This document shows, piece after piece, positions 7,797 to 16,228 of a DNA stretch of 35,183 nt. The DNA lies in the NCBI GenBank assembly GCA_031281085.1, contig JAITFW010000076.1:1-35183 (forward strand), given 5' to 3'. The stretch's first letter is position 1, and every line of letters begins with the position of its first letter. Made by a program: the position numbers and the translations under genes. The notes under the pieces were generated by a model. It was not told the origin of the DNA. It was given only the letters and a program-made list of their open reading frames with translations, and did no database searches. Source of the stretch: Chlamydiales bacterium (GTDB lineage: Bacteria > Chlamydiota > Chlamydiia > Chlamydiales > Rhabdochlamydiaceae).

Positions 7797-8183
7797 ATGA
7801 AAATCATGTTCGCATTAGCTTGCTTGATGACTTCCTATATGCAAGCTGAATCCATACGTTTATTTAACGATAGCGTTTACGATTTGCGAGCTGTGGTACG
7901 AGGAGCTGATGGTTCTTTTTTAGCAGAGATGCTTATTCGCGCACAAAACTCCGCTATTTGGCATAATACATATGGGCCTTATCAAAGTAGAGTCCCTATA
8001 CAACAGAGCCGTTCCCAAACCCCCTATGTAGTCGTTTGGTATTGCTTAAGTGGAGAGCAGTTCTCTATATGCGATACCGTAGCTACAGGAGGGGTTGTAG
8101 AAGCTCTTAGTTGCCTAGGCACTCGTACATGCAAAACTAGGAAAAAAGAGAATACCCTGCAGGAAGAGTATCAGGAAATGTAA
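7797..8183 (+). CDS. Small secreted protein of unknown function
   Basis: 128 residues starting with a clear Sec signal (MKIMFALACLMTSYMQAES; cleavage probably after MQA). The mature part starts 'IRLFNDSVYDLRAVVRGADG', looks beta-rich, and carries four Cys (in WYCLS, SICDT, SCLG, RTCK) that could form disulfides in the periplasm. The tail is charged (Lys/Glu-rich). GAGG lies 6 bases before the ATG at 7797; a TTG 12 bases upstream is in frame but overlaps that site. It sits 41 bases after oppA and may be co-transcribed. I do not recognise the family. Confidence 0.75.
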   Translation: MKIMFALACLMTSYMQAESIRLFNDSVYDLRAVVRGADGSFLAEMLIRAQNSAIWHNTYGPYQSRVPIQQSRSQTPYVVVWYCLSGEQFSICDTVATGGVVEALSCLGTRTCKTRKKENTLQEEYQEM

Positions 8184-8240
8184 CCTCCTCAAAATCGATA
8201 GACTCTTTTTTTCTCTTATGTGCTTTCGAAAAAGTTTGAA

Positions 8241-9737
8241 TTATTCGTGAATATACTCGATATTGAACTCTTTAAAGTTTTTCAAGGCACATACATTCGC
8301 TTGATAGGTAACATAACGTCTATTAGATGAATCTTGCAGTTTCTTCATTTCATAAATAAACCTAGCACCAGGAACGGAAGGACTAGGTATGTTCTCATTT
8401 AAAAAGAGATCTATGGAGATTTCTTTTTGATTACCAACCTCAAGTAATTCTAGCTCGTTTGTTTCGTTCAAGTAACCACAAATTCTAGTAAAAGGTTTAT
8501 ATCGAGGGATAGAAACGAGTTTATACAGATGATCTTCTGTTTGATAGATAACCTTTATTTTGAGATTTTCATCATAAACTGGATCTTTTTCCCATTGTTT
8601 TATAACTGTATAGAGCTCATCTTCAGGATCTTTGATTAAGATTTTTACAGTTTCAGGTTCTTGATTTGTTTCCGATGTATAAAAAGCTTTTATGGGAGCA
8701 GAAATGGCTGCTTTAACGAGAAACCCTATGCTGGAAGATAGAGCTGAAGCAGAACTAACCATTTTCACCTTAAGCGATTCTTGAGAATTCCAGATGACCT
8801 GCCACATCTGCTTCATTTTGCTCAGATAAGGATAATTGTAAAAGGGAGTATGGTCGATGAAGCTAGCATACTCTTTTTCATTTTCTGCTTCAAAAGTTTC
8901 AAGAGCGGATAAATGACACACCTCACGCCAGCTCCCTCCATATTGCCAACGCGCTATTAACCTACTAGGAAAAGTTGCTGCGCTGCTCATGCTATATTGG
9001 GTTGCAGCGGTTAAAAGTATGAATAGATTCATAGCCATATCATTAGAGAAAATAAGGTCTTTTAAACGAGTATCCGGATCTTGTTTCGACTCTCTAATGA
9101 AGTGATAAAAATGTTGCCAGTGTTGGCGTATATGACCTATAAAATCAAAAGCATAAGCATGGTGATTCTGGATAAAATCCGCATATTGTTTAGAGGAACG
9201 AACATTTCCCCACTCTATCCATGTAGCTCTAGTTCCTCTCTTAGGACGGGTGCAATCGTTGCGATAGAAGATGGCTGTTTTTAATTCTTCCATTGTCTTT
9301 GGGGTTTTTACAAAAGCAATCATGGCATTTTGAGTGGGGTCATCTTTCAAAACCAATACTTCTTGAGAAATACGAGTGAACCCATGCGATTGCATAAAAG
9401 TAGACCAGTTCTCAATGCTTTTAAACGTTCGTACTTCTTTATGCTCTACTTCCCAAGGAATATGATCTGCAGCATTGACAAAAGAGTGCACTACTGAAGC
9501 TAATGCTTCTACTTCACTTTCAGGGGGGGCATTGTGCTCTCTGAAGAGGATCACTCCACCAGGTCTTAGCTTTTCATGTAAAGAATCTAAGAAGGCTTCT
9601 TTTCTTTCTTCTGGGATATGATGTAAACCACCGAGACAACTTATGAAATCAAGACTTTTATCTTCGATCTCTTCTCCAAGAGGCTTATAGGTTTTTTCCG
9701 GTTGTCGCAAGGGATCTGTACAATCTGGATCGTTCAA
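8241..9737 (-). CDS. Methyltransferase-like protein, C-terminal part of a broken gene
   Basis: The N-terminal 90 or so residues contain the second half of a class I SAM methyltransferase fold: 'DKSLDFISCLGGLHHIP' (motif IV-like) and 'KLRPGGVILFREHN' (post-motif). About 350 residues follow that I do not recognise, including an aromatic-rich stretch (HAYAFDFIGHIRQHWQHFYH) and a possible membrane-active helix near 'ALSSSIGFLVKAAISAPIKA'. The only upstream start is a TTG at 9737 with no ribosome site. The frame continues upstream without interruption for 15 more codons to a TAA at 9783-9785 that closes the preceding minus-strand frame. This is therefore very probably the back end of one 697-residue gene (8241-10334) split by a nonsense mutation. 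Confidence 0.7.
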   Translation of the reverse strand: MNDPDCTDPLRQPEKTYKPLGEEIEDKSLDFISCLGGLHHIPEERKEAFLDSLHEKLRPGGVILFREHNAPPESEVEALASVVHSFVNAADHIPWEVEHKEVRTFKSIENWSTFMQSHGFTRISQEVLVLKDDPTQNAMIAFVKTPKTMEELKTAIFYRNDCTRPKRGTRATWIEWGNVRSSKQYADFIQNHHAYAFDFIGHIRQHWQHFYHFIRESKQDPDTRLKDLIFSNDMAMNLFILLTAATQYSMSSAATFPSRLIARWQYGGSWREVCHLSALETFEAENEKEYASFIDHTPFYNYPYLSKMKQMWQVIWNSQESLKVKMVSSASALSSSIGFLVKAAISAPIKAFYTSETNQEPETVKILIKDPEDELYTVIKQWEKDPVYDENLKIKVIYQTEDHLYKLVSIPRYKPFTRICGYLNETNELELLEVGNQKEISIDLFLNENIPSPSVPGARFIYEMKKLQDSSNRRYVTYQANVCALKNFKEFNIEYIHE

Positions 9738-9782
9738 ACTGATATGTGTTTTATAAGGATAGGAAGAGAAAAGGGCCCCAGC

Positions 9783-10334
9783 TTATATACGATCTACTAA
9801 AGATACAGAAGAAGAATTGCATGCAGCAATGCTTTTTTTATCTAAGCTCAGTTTAGCTGCGCTTTGCAATGTGTTATGATAACGTCTATCGTAAATTTCC
9901 AAATAATCGTGAAAGTTACGCCCATTAAAATCTTTTAATAGTCGAGAGGCTTGTTGTCCCATTCCTTTTTTCAAAACATAAAGAGACCAAAGGCGATAGA
10001 AAATAGGCAGTCTTTTTTTTGTCGAGTCAATTCGATCCAATAAATCGCGATAGATTTGTTCATCTGTTTTATCAGGATCGTCTAGTAGTTTTTCCATTTC
10101 CTCAAACACTTTTTTCTCATCTAATTGAAAAAAAATGGTTTTTAAAAATGCGGTGAATTCTGTTTTCATCTCTTCAGATGTTTGAAAAACGCGACGGAAA
10201 AGAGAAGGAGCTGGATGAGAAGCCGTAATCGCTCTAAGGGCACTCGTAGTGAGATCAGATGGAACTGTTGAAGATACAGAGATGGCAAGTGCATTATTTG
10301 AAGAGGATTCTAAAAGAGAAATGGAAGTAGTCAT
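9783..10334 (-). CDS. N-terminal part of the broken methyltransferase-like gene
   Basis: 183 residues. The start has a good ribosome site (AGGAAA, 5 bases before ATG) and a Ser/Thr-rich, low-complexity N-terminus of about 45 residues, followed by a helical region (EEMKTEFTAFLKTIFFQLDE). Near the C-terminus 'FHDYLEIYDRRYHNTL' resembles the lead-in helix of SAM methyltransferases. The TAA at 9783 interrupts what looks like continuous coding: 'SLVDRI', stop, 'AGALFSSYPYKTHIS'. A single C-to-T change in a CAA codon would explain it. A glycine-rich SAM motif I is not evident on either side, so catalytic ability is uncertain even in the intact gene. Confidence 0.65.
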   Translation of the reverse strand: MTTSISLLESSSNNALAISVSSTVPSDLTTSALRAITASHPAPSLFRRVFQTSEEMKTEFTAFLKTIFFQLDEKKVFEEMEKLLDDPDKTDEQIYRDLLDRIDSTKKRLPIFYRLWSLYVLKKGMGQQASRLLKDFNGRNFHDYLEIYDRRYHNTLQSAAKLSLDKKSIAACNSSSVSLVDRI

Positions 10335-10359
10335 AGAGTTTCCTAAAAATTAAAAGAGT

Positions 10360-12099
10360 TTAAGCATCAAAATATTTTGCTGTATGAGCATTTCCAAATA
10401 CATGTTGAGGATCGTATTTTTGTTTCAATAGGCGCAATCGCTGAACAGTTTCTGGGTGGTAACATTTTTCAAATTCTTCTTTATTAGTAAAAGGCATATA
10501 GGCTTGAAAATACACATCTTCATTATTGATGGCAAAATCATTGACTCTTTTCGTCCATTCTTTTGTACGTTCAATAGCTTTTTCTGTTTTTTTCTGGTAA
10601 AAACAAATGACAACAGCATAACGATCTTGTTCGGCATAAGGTAAAATAGAGACTGGATCTTTGGGAACAGGTCGAATACTTGCATTGATCAGTTTTATTT
10701 GATTGGCTTTTAACTCCGCTCCTAAAAAAAGAAGAAAGTTGGCCAGGTTTTTTTCTTTGATAAAATATTCTTGTAACCATTGAGCGTGTAGCTTTGAGTA
10801 ATTTAATTTCAAAAAAGCCTTTATAGGAGGGTGCAAAGCTTCATTACGCGTGCATTTCTTTTCTCTAAGCATAGCAACTCTTTCTTGCGACCAGAATTGG
10901 CTGATTGCTCGATTAGCAAGAGGCTCGGGAAGGCAACTGAGCGTATGAAGAGCAATGCGCTGTAAGCGTGTCCCAAATTCGGGTTCAAAAGTAAAACTTT
11001 GTGTTCTTACTAAAGAAGGAATTTGATTAGTTTCAGCATCTTTCTCATAACTAACCATGCACACATTGCGTAAAGGTTTTCCTTCTAAGGTGTCTAACGT
11101 TAATCTACCCCCAAAGAGAGGAATCTCTTTTTTTCCTCTAATGTTGTTCTCATAATATTGGATAAATTGTTGGATGGGGATTTCTTCTGCTTTTTCAATT
11201 AAATATTCGTTATCTGTGAGCTTTATAGTAGCACTCACGATGATCCCGAAATAACCAAGTGTTCCAAACATGCATGTAAAAAGTTCATCTTCGGGATAAA
11301 GCGTTTGTAGTTCTGCTTGATCGTTGATGATTTCCAAAGATTCTACAGTAGAGGAAATCGCTCCGTATTCATGAGCCCACCCATGGCAATTGATACCAAT
11401 AGAACCCCCTATAGAAAAAATATCAGAGGCTTGCTTAACAATGACAGATTTCCCTAACTGATTCGCTAAAACCTGTATCATTTCCCATGTAGTGCCAGCT
11501 TCTGCTTTGACACTTTGATTATCGTTTAAGAACTCTATTTTTTGTAATTTTTTAGTGTTGATTACTATGTCGTTTTCCTTGCAGGGAATGGTTTGCAAGC
11601 CTTGACTCATTCCAGACCCAATAACAGATATTTGTTTCTCTTGTTTTTTAGCTTGTTGAACTAAGATTTTCAGATCTTCTATAGTTTCTGGAAAATGGAT
11701 TTTAGCTGCTTTTCCGTATTGTTCTGCAACTCCAAAGGGGCTAACTACGTCTTTTTTATAAGGGTTTTTCAAAAAAAACCCAGATACTGCATCAGCGCGT
11801 AAGAGTCCCATAGGAAAGCAGAGAACACCAAGAGAGTATTTTTGTACCTTGTAAAGATTTTTTAAGTTTTTTTCAGCATCTTTACACAAACAAACAGAAG
11901 ACAATAATTGGGGAATTTTTTTAAAAGTTAATTCCATAGAAAGGAAAATAGGGAAGACAGTTATACTGGTCAATCGAGCAGCAATAGAACAGCATAATTT
12001 AGTAATAGGGTCAAATTCTCTATTTTCTCCTATCAGGAGAATATTTTCTATACCTCTAGCTATATAAGCAGAAGGGTTAGTGATGCTACTGAAGGTCAT
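10360..12099 (-). CDS. FAD-linked oxidase (aldonolactone-oxidase / GlcD-like)
   Basis: 579-residue flavoprotein with a PCMH-type FAD domain. 'HFPETIEDLKILVQQAKKQ' leads into the pyrophosphate loop 'VIGSGMSQG' (159-167), followed by 'VINTKKLQKIEF' and the signature 'SIGGSIGINCHGWAHEYGAI'; the C-terminal 'KYDPQHVFGNAHTAKYF' is the family ending. Such enzymes oxidise sugar lactones, alcohols or 2-hydroxy acids; the substrate cannot be told from the sequence. The first 120 or so residues are an extension with hydrophobic stretches (35-57, 90-101), so membrane association is possible. It lies 25 bases upstream of the broken methyltransferase gene in the same direction, so they were probably one operon. 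Confidence 0.85.
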   Translation of the reverse strand: MTFSSITNPSAYIARGIENILLIGENREFDPITKLCCSIAARLTSITVFPIFLSMELTFKKIPQLLSSVCLCKDAEKNLKNLYKVQKYSLGVLCFPMGLLRADAVSGFFLKNPYKKDVVSPFGVAEQYGKAAKIHFPETIEDLKILVQQAKKQEKQISVIGSGMSQGLQTIPCKENDIVINTKKLQKIEFLNDNQSVKAEAGTTWEMIQVLANQLGKSVIVKQASDIFSIGGSIGINCHGWAHEYGAISSTVESLEIINDQAELQTLYPEDELFTCMFGTLGYFGIIVSATIKLTDNEYLIEKAEEIPIQQFIQYYENNIRGKKEIPLFGGRLTLDTLEGKPLRNVCMVSYEKDAETNQIPSLVRTQSFTFEPEFGTRLQRIALHTLSCLPEPLANRAISQFWSQERVAMLREKKCTRNEALHPPIKAFLKLNYSKLHAQWLQEYFIKEKNLANFLLFLGAELKANQIKLINASIRPVPKDPVSILPYAEQDRYAVVICFYQKKTEKAIERTKEWTKRVNDFAINNEDVYFQAYMPFTNKEEFEKCYHPETVQRLRLLKQKYDPQHVFGNAHTAKYFDA

Positions 12100-12271
12100 T
12101 TTTTTCCTGATGAATCTAAATTGTTATAGAGAAAAAAATTGTGCATTTTAAGTGATAAAAAGATAGGAAAAAATGGCTGTAGTCACTTGTAAAGCGTTCG
12201 ATAAGGAGAGTTGTTCAAGCATTTTGCTCAGAATTAGGATTGGACTTTTGACAGATCCTGCTTTTTTCTAT
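12100..12271. other. Intergenic spacer, no supported gene
   Basis: AT-rich spacer between the cyclo-ligase gene and the FAD oxidase gene on the minus strand. It holds a 35-codon plus-strand reading frame (12173-12280, preceded by AGGAA) that runs into the cyclo-ligase 3' end and has no recognisable content. I see no RNA gene or clear terminator. Confidence 0.4.
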
Positions 12272-12853
12272 TTAAAATAATAATAATTCATCTAGAGTAA
12301 TGTCGTGCTTTTCAACAGGTAATGGCTCGACGCAGAGCTGTTCTTGAAAGCCAATTCCTATTGTATAAGGCTTGAGGTGATCCTTGTGTAGCTTTGCTAA
12401 AAGTTGATCGTAATGACCTTTGCCATAACCTATGCGATGACATAAGCGATCAAAGCCTAATGCGGGTACTAAAATGCAATCGATCTCTTTTAGAGCAATG
12501 GGCATAGAGAATTTTGGGTCAGGCTCTGGTACGTCAAAAGCAGAAGGGATACATTCGAACTTGGTGATTTTATGAGCGCTAAGACCTGAGTCTTCTACTT
12601 TAGGTAATACGAGTTTATGTTCTTCGAATAAGTGTTGATTGAGTAAATCGATATTAATCTCACTTTTCACTCTACAAAAAGAGAGTATATTTTTGTAGGG
12701 TTTCAGTTTTTTGCTAAGTTGCAAATATGCGTTGTGTGCGGCTTGTTTTTTTCTAGAGTCACAAAGGTTTTTGCGTATTTTCATGAGTTCTTTTCTCATG
12801 AACTGTTTAGCGTAAGAGCGGTTCTGCATCGATCTTAGGTTTTCCTTTTTCAT
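12272..12853 (-). CDS. ygfA: 5-formyltetrahydrofolate cyclo-ligase
   Basis: Converts 5-formyl-THF to 5,10-methenyl-THF using ATP, returning stored folate to the one-carbon pool. The family N-terminus 'MRKELMKIRKNL' is followed by 'SFCRVKSEINIDLLNQHLF', 'HKLVLPKV', 'DCILVPALGFDRLCHRIGYG' and 'KGHYDQLL', which form the ATP/folate site with its Gly-Tyr-Gly-Lys-Gly-x-Tyr-Asp signature, then 'IGIGFQEQL'. The longest frame gives 193 residues and overlaps the upstream gene by 47 bases; starts at 12829 (AAGGA upstream, long spacing) or 12799 (no overlap) are also credible, and the true N-terminus is unsettled. In Chlamydia the counterpart (CT649, as recalled) also lies beside this MORN / membrane-protein block. 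Confidence 0.9.
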   Translation of the reverse strand: MKKENLRSMQNRSYAKQFMRKELMKIRKNLCDSRKKQAAHNAYLQLSKKLKPYKNILSFCRVKSEINIDLLNQHLFEEHKLVLPKVEDSGLSAHKITKFECIPSAFDVPEPDPKFSMPIALKEIDCILVPALGFDRLCHRIGYGKGHYDQLLAKLHKDHLKPYTIGIGFQEQLCVEPLPVEKHDITLDELLLF

Positions 12854-14096
12854 AGCTGATTTTTTTTAAAAATATGCCGTTGGAAGTGTACAGGGTAGCA
12901 GTTCCTTTTCCTTGTTCTATTTGAGAAATAGGGGTGTTGTCCTTAGGCTTGAAGTAACTTCCAGAAATTAATACATCTCGATCGTACTCTTCGATCAACA
13001 TCACATCCCCATTTTCATACCAAGCTACGCTCGTTCCCTGTTTTTTATTTTGGTTGAACTCTCTTTGACTTTCTGGTTTGCCACTAGGGTACCAAGTTTT
13101 AACCATACCTTGGATCTTATCATCATCCCAGTAAAGGCAGAGTTTGATTTGAGGGTTTTCTAAAGAACTGCTGTAATAGATCTTCTCTTCGCCTTGTTTT
13201 TTTTGATTTTTGATAGAATAGATGGCATGTAGGCTTTGGTTAGGATGAAATACTTTTACTTCTCCCTCTGCAACCGCTCCAGAGAACGTAATGAGTTGGT
13301 GTAGCCTTCCTTCTACAAACTCTGCTTTTTGACCTGAGCCATTGTAGATTTCGGCTATTTTTTTTCCATTTGAATCAAAATAAACAGCCTCTATTAATTG
13401 ATTCTTTTGATATTTTTCGCTAAATTGTAATTGTTCTTTGTTCCAATAACCTAAAGAGATCCCTTCTTTTTCTCCTTTACGGTAAGCTAATTTCTGCAAA
13501 AGATTACCATCGCAATCAAATTCTTCTAGATAACCTTCAATTAGCCCTTGCTGGTAAGGAATAATTTTTTTGATCGATCCTTCAGGATAATAATAAACAC
13601 TGGGTGTATGTAAAAGACCTTTGTCGTAGAAAATCTCAGCAACGACTTGCCCTTGTTCATTTCTTACAGTGCTTTTGTTATCAAAAATCCAGCTAGCTTG
13701 GGCTAAATGATGAATATCCGCTACACCTTCGATGAGAAAAGCCTCTATTTTGAGTTGACCATTAGAGTAATATTCTTGATATAGACCATGCGCTCTACCA
13801 TCGACAACTTCTAAACGATGCCAAAGTTGACCATTATCGTGATAACTAGTCACTGTGGAAGAGTTTTTACCAGAACCTGTTTTCTTATAAACCCTAAGTA
13901 CTTTTTGATAAGGTTGAGGTTGTAAAAAGTCTATGTTTTGGTAATTCGATAAACGATCTTGGTTGCTAATGGTTTCTGCAAAACCGTTTCTATCGATGAG
14001 TTGTAAACTAACAATTGTATTAGGGTCAGATCGAAAATAGGATCCACAACCAAAGCAGAGGATGAGAGATATGAGGCAAATAGGTTTTTTTATCAT
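12807..14096 (-). CDS. MORN-repeat (YwqK-like) protein, possible lipoprotein
   Basis: 429 residues from the ATG at 14096. The N-terminus (MIKKPICLISLILCFGC) is a signal peptide, possibly of lipoprotein type with Cys17 as the acceptor, although the box 'CFGC' is atypical. Most of the rest is a series of about ten degenerate MORN_2 repeats of the form Tyr-x-x-Asn-Gly-x-Leu...Gly (for example 'SYHDNGQLWHRL', 'YYSNGQLKIEA', 'TWYPSGKPESQREF', 'AWYENGDVMLIEEY'). Repeats of this kind make curved beta sheets that bind partners. The start overlaps the upstream stop (ATGA at 14096-14093), a sign of coupling to the PilO-like gene; a 12-codon longer frame to 14132 is less likely. It appears to correspond to CT648 of Chlamydia. 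The molecular role is unknown. Confidence 0.8.
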   Translation of the reverse strand: MIKKPICLISLILCFGCGSYFRSDPNTIVSLQLIDRNGFAETISNQDRLSNYQNIDFLQPQPYQKVLRVYKKTGSGKNSSTVTSYHDNGQLWHRLEVVDGRAHGLYQEYYSNGQLKIEAFLIEGVADIHHLAQASWIFDNKSTVRNEQGQVVAEIFYDKGLLHTPSVYYYPEGSIKKIIPYQQGLIEGYLEEFDCDGNLLQKLAYRKGEKEGISLGYWNKEQLQFSEKYQKNQLIEAVYFDSNGKKIAEIYNGSGQKAEFVEGRLHQLITFSGAVAEGEVKVFHPNQSLHAIYSIKNQKKQGEEKIYYSSSLENPQIKLCLYWDDDKIQGMVKTWYPSGKPESQREFNQNKKQGTSVAWYENGDVMLIEEYDRDVLISGSYFKPKDNTPISQIEQGKGTATLYTSNGIFLKKISYEKGKPKIDAEPLLR

Positions 14097-14719
14097 AGCG
14101 CTTCTCGTTTTACTAGTTTCATATCGATACAAAACACTTTTTGTTGGGGAGTAATCGATTTTTTAATGAGATGAAAATCTGTAATAAACAAAAAAGGAAC
14201 CCCAAACTTTGGTCCATAGGGCCAGATATGTACTTGTTCAATAAAACAGAGTAATTGTTTTAAGTCTTCTTCATTAGCTTGAATCGTCTTTTGTTGTCTT
14301 TCTTCTACCTCACAAAACAAGGAGTGTTTTCTGATTTTTTCTTCAAAAAAAGAGAGATGATTTTCTTGAGAAAGCCAATTCAGTCTTTGAGAAGAGATGG
14401 AGTCTAACCTATTTTCCGATAAAAGCGCTTGTAATTTTTTCTGCTCTGATTGTAGAAAACAGAGGGATTCTACGTATTTATCTAAGTATTGAGGATCGCT
14501 TGTTTTTAATTGAGAAAGAATGTTTTTCTCTTTTTTTTGTATCCGTTCATTATGTAAAATTTTTTCGTACATGATTTGGGTAGTACTTGCCAGTTTTTCT
14601 AACTGATATAGGCGATAATAACCATAAAGTATGATCAAGCAACTAGGAAGAGGTGCTAGTAGTAGTAAGACCATCCAGTTAGATCTTGTGATGATCAAAC
14701 GATGTAGAAAAGAGCGCAT
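14093..14719 (-). CDS. PilO/GspM-like single-pass membrane protein (CT647-like)
   Basis: 208 residues with a cytoplasmic N-terminal stub, one membrane segment (about 15-38, 'NWMVLLLLAPLPSCLIILYG'), a long coiled-coil-prone region (40-110, rich in Gln, Lys, Glu and Leu), and a C-terminal alpha/beta domain (about 140-208). This is the architecture of PilO and GspM, which pair with PilN/GspL in the inner membrane. It lies 9 bases downstream of a PilM/PilN-like gene and overlaps the following possible lipoprotein gene by ATGA. The assignment rests on architecture and neighbourhood, not on a clear sequence signature, so it is an inference. Confidence 0.55.
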   Translation of the reverse strand: MRSFLHRLIITRSNWMVLLLLAPLPSCLIILYGYYRLYQLEKLASTTQIMYEKILHNERIQKKEKNILSQLKTSDPQYLDKYVESLCFLQSEQKKLQALLSENRLDSISSQRLNWLSQENHLSFFEEKIRKHSLFCEVEERQQKTIQANEEDLKQLLCFIEQVHIWPYGPKFGVPFLFITDFHLIKKSITPQQKVFCIDMKLVKREAL

Positions 14720-14728
14720 AAAAACTAT

Positions 14729-16138
14729 CTATTTCAAAGGTTTTAAGGTAAAAACAGCACGGTATTTATTGCCCTGTGCGTGCCATTGTACAGGTTTTTT
14801 TGTATGAATCATGGGGTTTTCTTTAAGCAAAGATTCATGAAATTCACGCGCAAGTCTTGGGATGGGTGTAGTGAATTCAATTTCTACCTGTGCTTCGTAA
14901 GGAATGTTTTTTTGATCGACAGTTGGGTATTTGAGCATTTGGTAGTGAATAGAAGAAACCTCTATCCCGTCCTTTACCTTTCCTTCGTGAACAAATGCTG
15001 GATGAGCACTGATCCATGCTAATACATCGCTTACTTTAGGAACTGTGGGAAGAAGGGGAAAGGGAAATTTTTGTGTGCTGAGCTTGTTTTTCCAGGTCAG
15101 AAGCTTATCTTGCCAATCTTGAATAGATTTAAGAGGGGTGTTTCGTAATTCTTTAGGTAAAATAGAGGTGATGTGTGTCAGTAATGCTGTTTGCTTTTTG
15201 TGTAGGTATATTTGTACTCCTATTAAACTGGCTAGATTCAGAACTGCGCAAGCTCCTAGATAACAAAACATTTTTTTCAAAAAATATTGTTTGGTCTTAT
15301 TTGTCATAAATATTTTCTGACTAAAATTCACTTGGTTACCATCTTCGACAATCGCTTCTAATGCTGCCCCTATGGTAAGAGCGTAGAGATGGTGATCTGG
15401 ATCTTCTAAAGGGATCTGTTCACCGCCAAAAATTTCTCCTACTATGTTTTTAAAGTCGATAGAAGAAGGAGTCTCTTCGATGCATATATAAGGAGAATGA
15501 GTATCCCATCCTTTTTGACTTAAGAACAATTGGTATTTTTCTAGATTTTTTTTAAAGCATGTAGGACTTGTTGAAAATGCTTTAACAGATTCCAGGCGAT
15601 TTTCTTGGTAGAACAAACAAAGCATTTCTTGAGATCCAATGTGAATCACAATCCCTTTTTTTTGTTTAGGAAAAGCCCAAGTGATAAAACGAAATAAGCT
15701 AGCAGCAGCGCAGCCGACAAAATGCGTATGAAGACCTTTATTTTCTAAGGATTTTACGTGCTTAGAAAAGAGGTGCTGAGAGGTTATAAAAACTCCGACG
15801 GAAGAACTTTTTTTAGCTATCGGATCCATACATACAGAAACTATAGAATCATGGGGGGCCAGTACTAAAGACTCTATTTGGAAGGGTAGTGTTGCTAGGA
15901 TTTTTCTTTTTTCTGTTAAAGGAAGGGTGAAGCGCCTTAAGAGGACATCATGGGCTTCTAAAAAAGAAGATACGATGAAATACGTATGATAAACAGATAA
16001 ATCTGTGTAAAGTTGCTTTACGGATTCAGGAGAATCTTTTGTTGTAAAAATTTTATGAATAAAGATCTTAGACTTTTTCTTAGTTAAAATCGCAATCCGT
16101 AAATGCTCCTGATGGAGTGCAATCCCTACTGTAATCAA
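14729..16138 (-). CDS. PilM-PilN / GspL-like assembly-platform protein (CT646-like)
   Basis: 469 residues. The N-terminal 270 or so have the pattern of an actin-fold PilM/GspL domain: strand 'MITVGIALHQEHLRIAIL', the PilM-like 'RRFTLPLTEKRKILATLPFQ' followed by 'IESLVLAPHDSIVSV', a phosphate-loop-like 'GIVIHIGSQEMLCLFYQ', and 'LYALTIGAALEAI'. A membrane segment follows (about 290-312, 'FCYLGACAVLNLASLIGVQI') and then a periplasmic domain of about 150 residues with a ferredoxin-like alternation, as in PilN or GspL. It starts with TTG preceded by GAGGT. This would make it the cytoplasm-to-periplasm bridge of a type II secretion or type IV pilus-like system. Chlamydia annotates the counterpart only as hypothetical, as far as I recall. 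Confidence 0.6.
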   Translation of the reverse strand: MITVGIALHQEHLRIAILTKKKSKIFIHKIFTTKDSPESVKQLYTDLSVYHTYFIVSSFLEAHDVLLRRFTLPLTEKRKILATLPFQIESLVLAPHDSIVSVCMDPIAKKSSSVGVFITSQHLFSKHVKSLENKGLHTHFVGCAAASLFRFITWAFPKQKKGIVIHIGSQEMLCLFYQENRLESVKAFSTSPTCFKKNLEKYQLFLSQKGWDTHSPYICIEETPSSIDFKNIVGEIFGGEQIPLEDPDHHLYALTIGAALEAIVEDGNQVNFSQKIFMTNKTKQYFLKKMFCYLGACAVLNLASLIGVQIYLHKKQTALLTHITSILPKELRNTPLKSIQDWQDKLLTWKNKLSTQKFPFPLLPTVPKVSDVLAWISAHPAFVHEGKVKDGIEVSSIHYQMLKYPTVDQKNIPYEAQVEIEFTTPIPRLAREFHESLLKENPMIHTKKPVQWHAQGNKYRAVFTLKPLK

Positions 16139-16191
16139 GAATAGACCTCAGGTCATAAATTTTTTTTATAGAATTCTATCAAAGGTTAACC

Positions 16192-16221
16192 TTGAAAAGA
16201 TTAACATAAGTAAGATAATAT
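16192..16221 (+). promoter_or_regulatory. Candidate promoter of the yggT-dus pair
   Basis: TTGAAA (16192-16197), an 18-base spacer and TAATAT (16216-16221). The ATG is only 8 bases past the -10 and no Shine-Dalgarno precedes it, so transcription from here would give a nearly leaderless message. Pattern match only. Confidence 0.35.
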
Positions 16222-16228
16222 TAGTGCC

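Noticed and set aside
12173-12280. 35-codon plus-strand reading frame with AGGAA upstream, between the oxidase and cyclo-ligase genes
   Set aside because: Short, no recognisable content, and it runs into the cyclo-ligase 3' end on the other strand. Not enough support for a gene.
16143-16154. Short palindrome near AGACCTCAGGTCA upstream of the PilM-like gene, as an operator
   Set aside because: Only five base pairs per arm, and it contains the GAGGT ribosome site, which explains its sequence.
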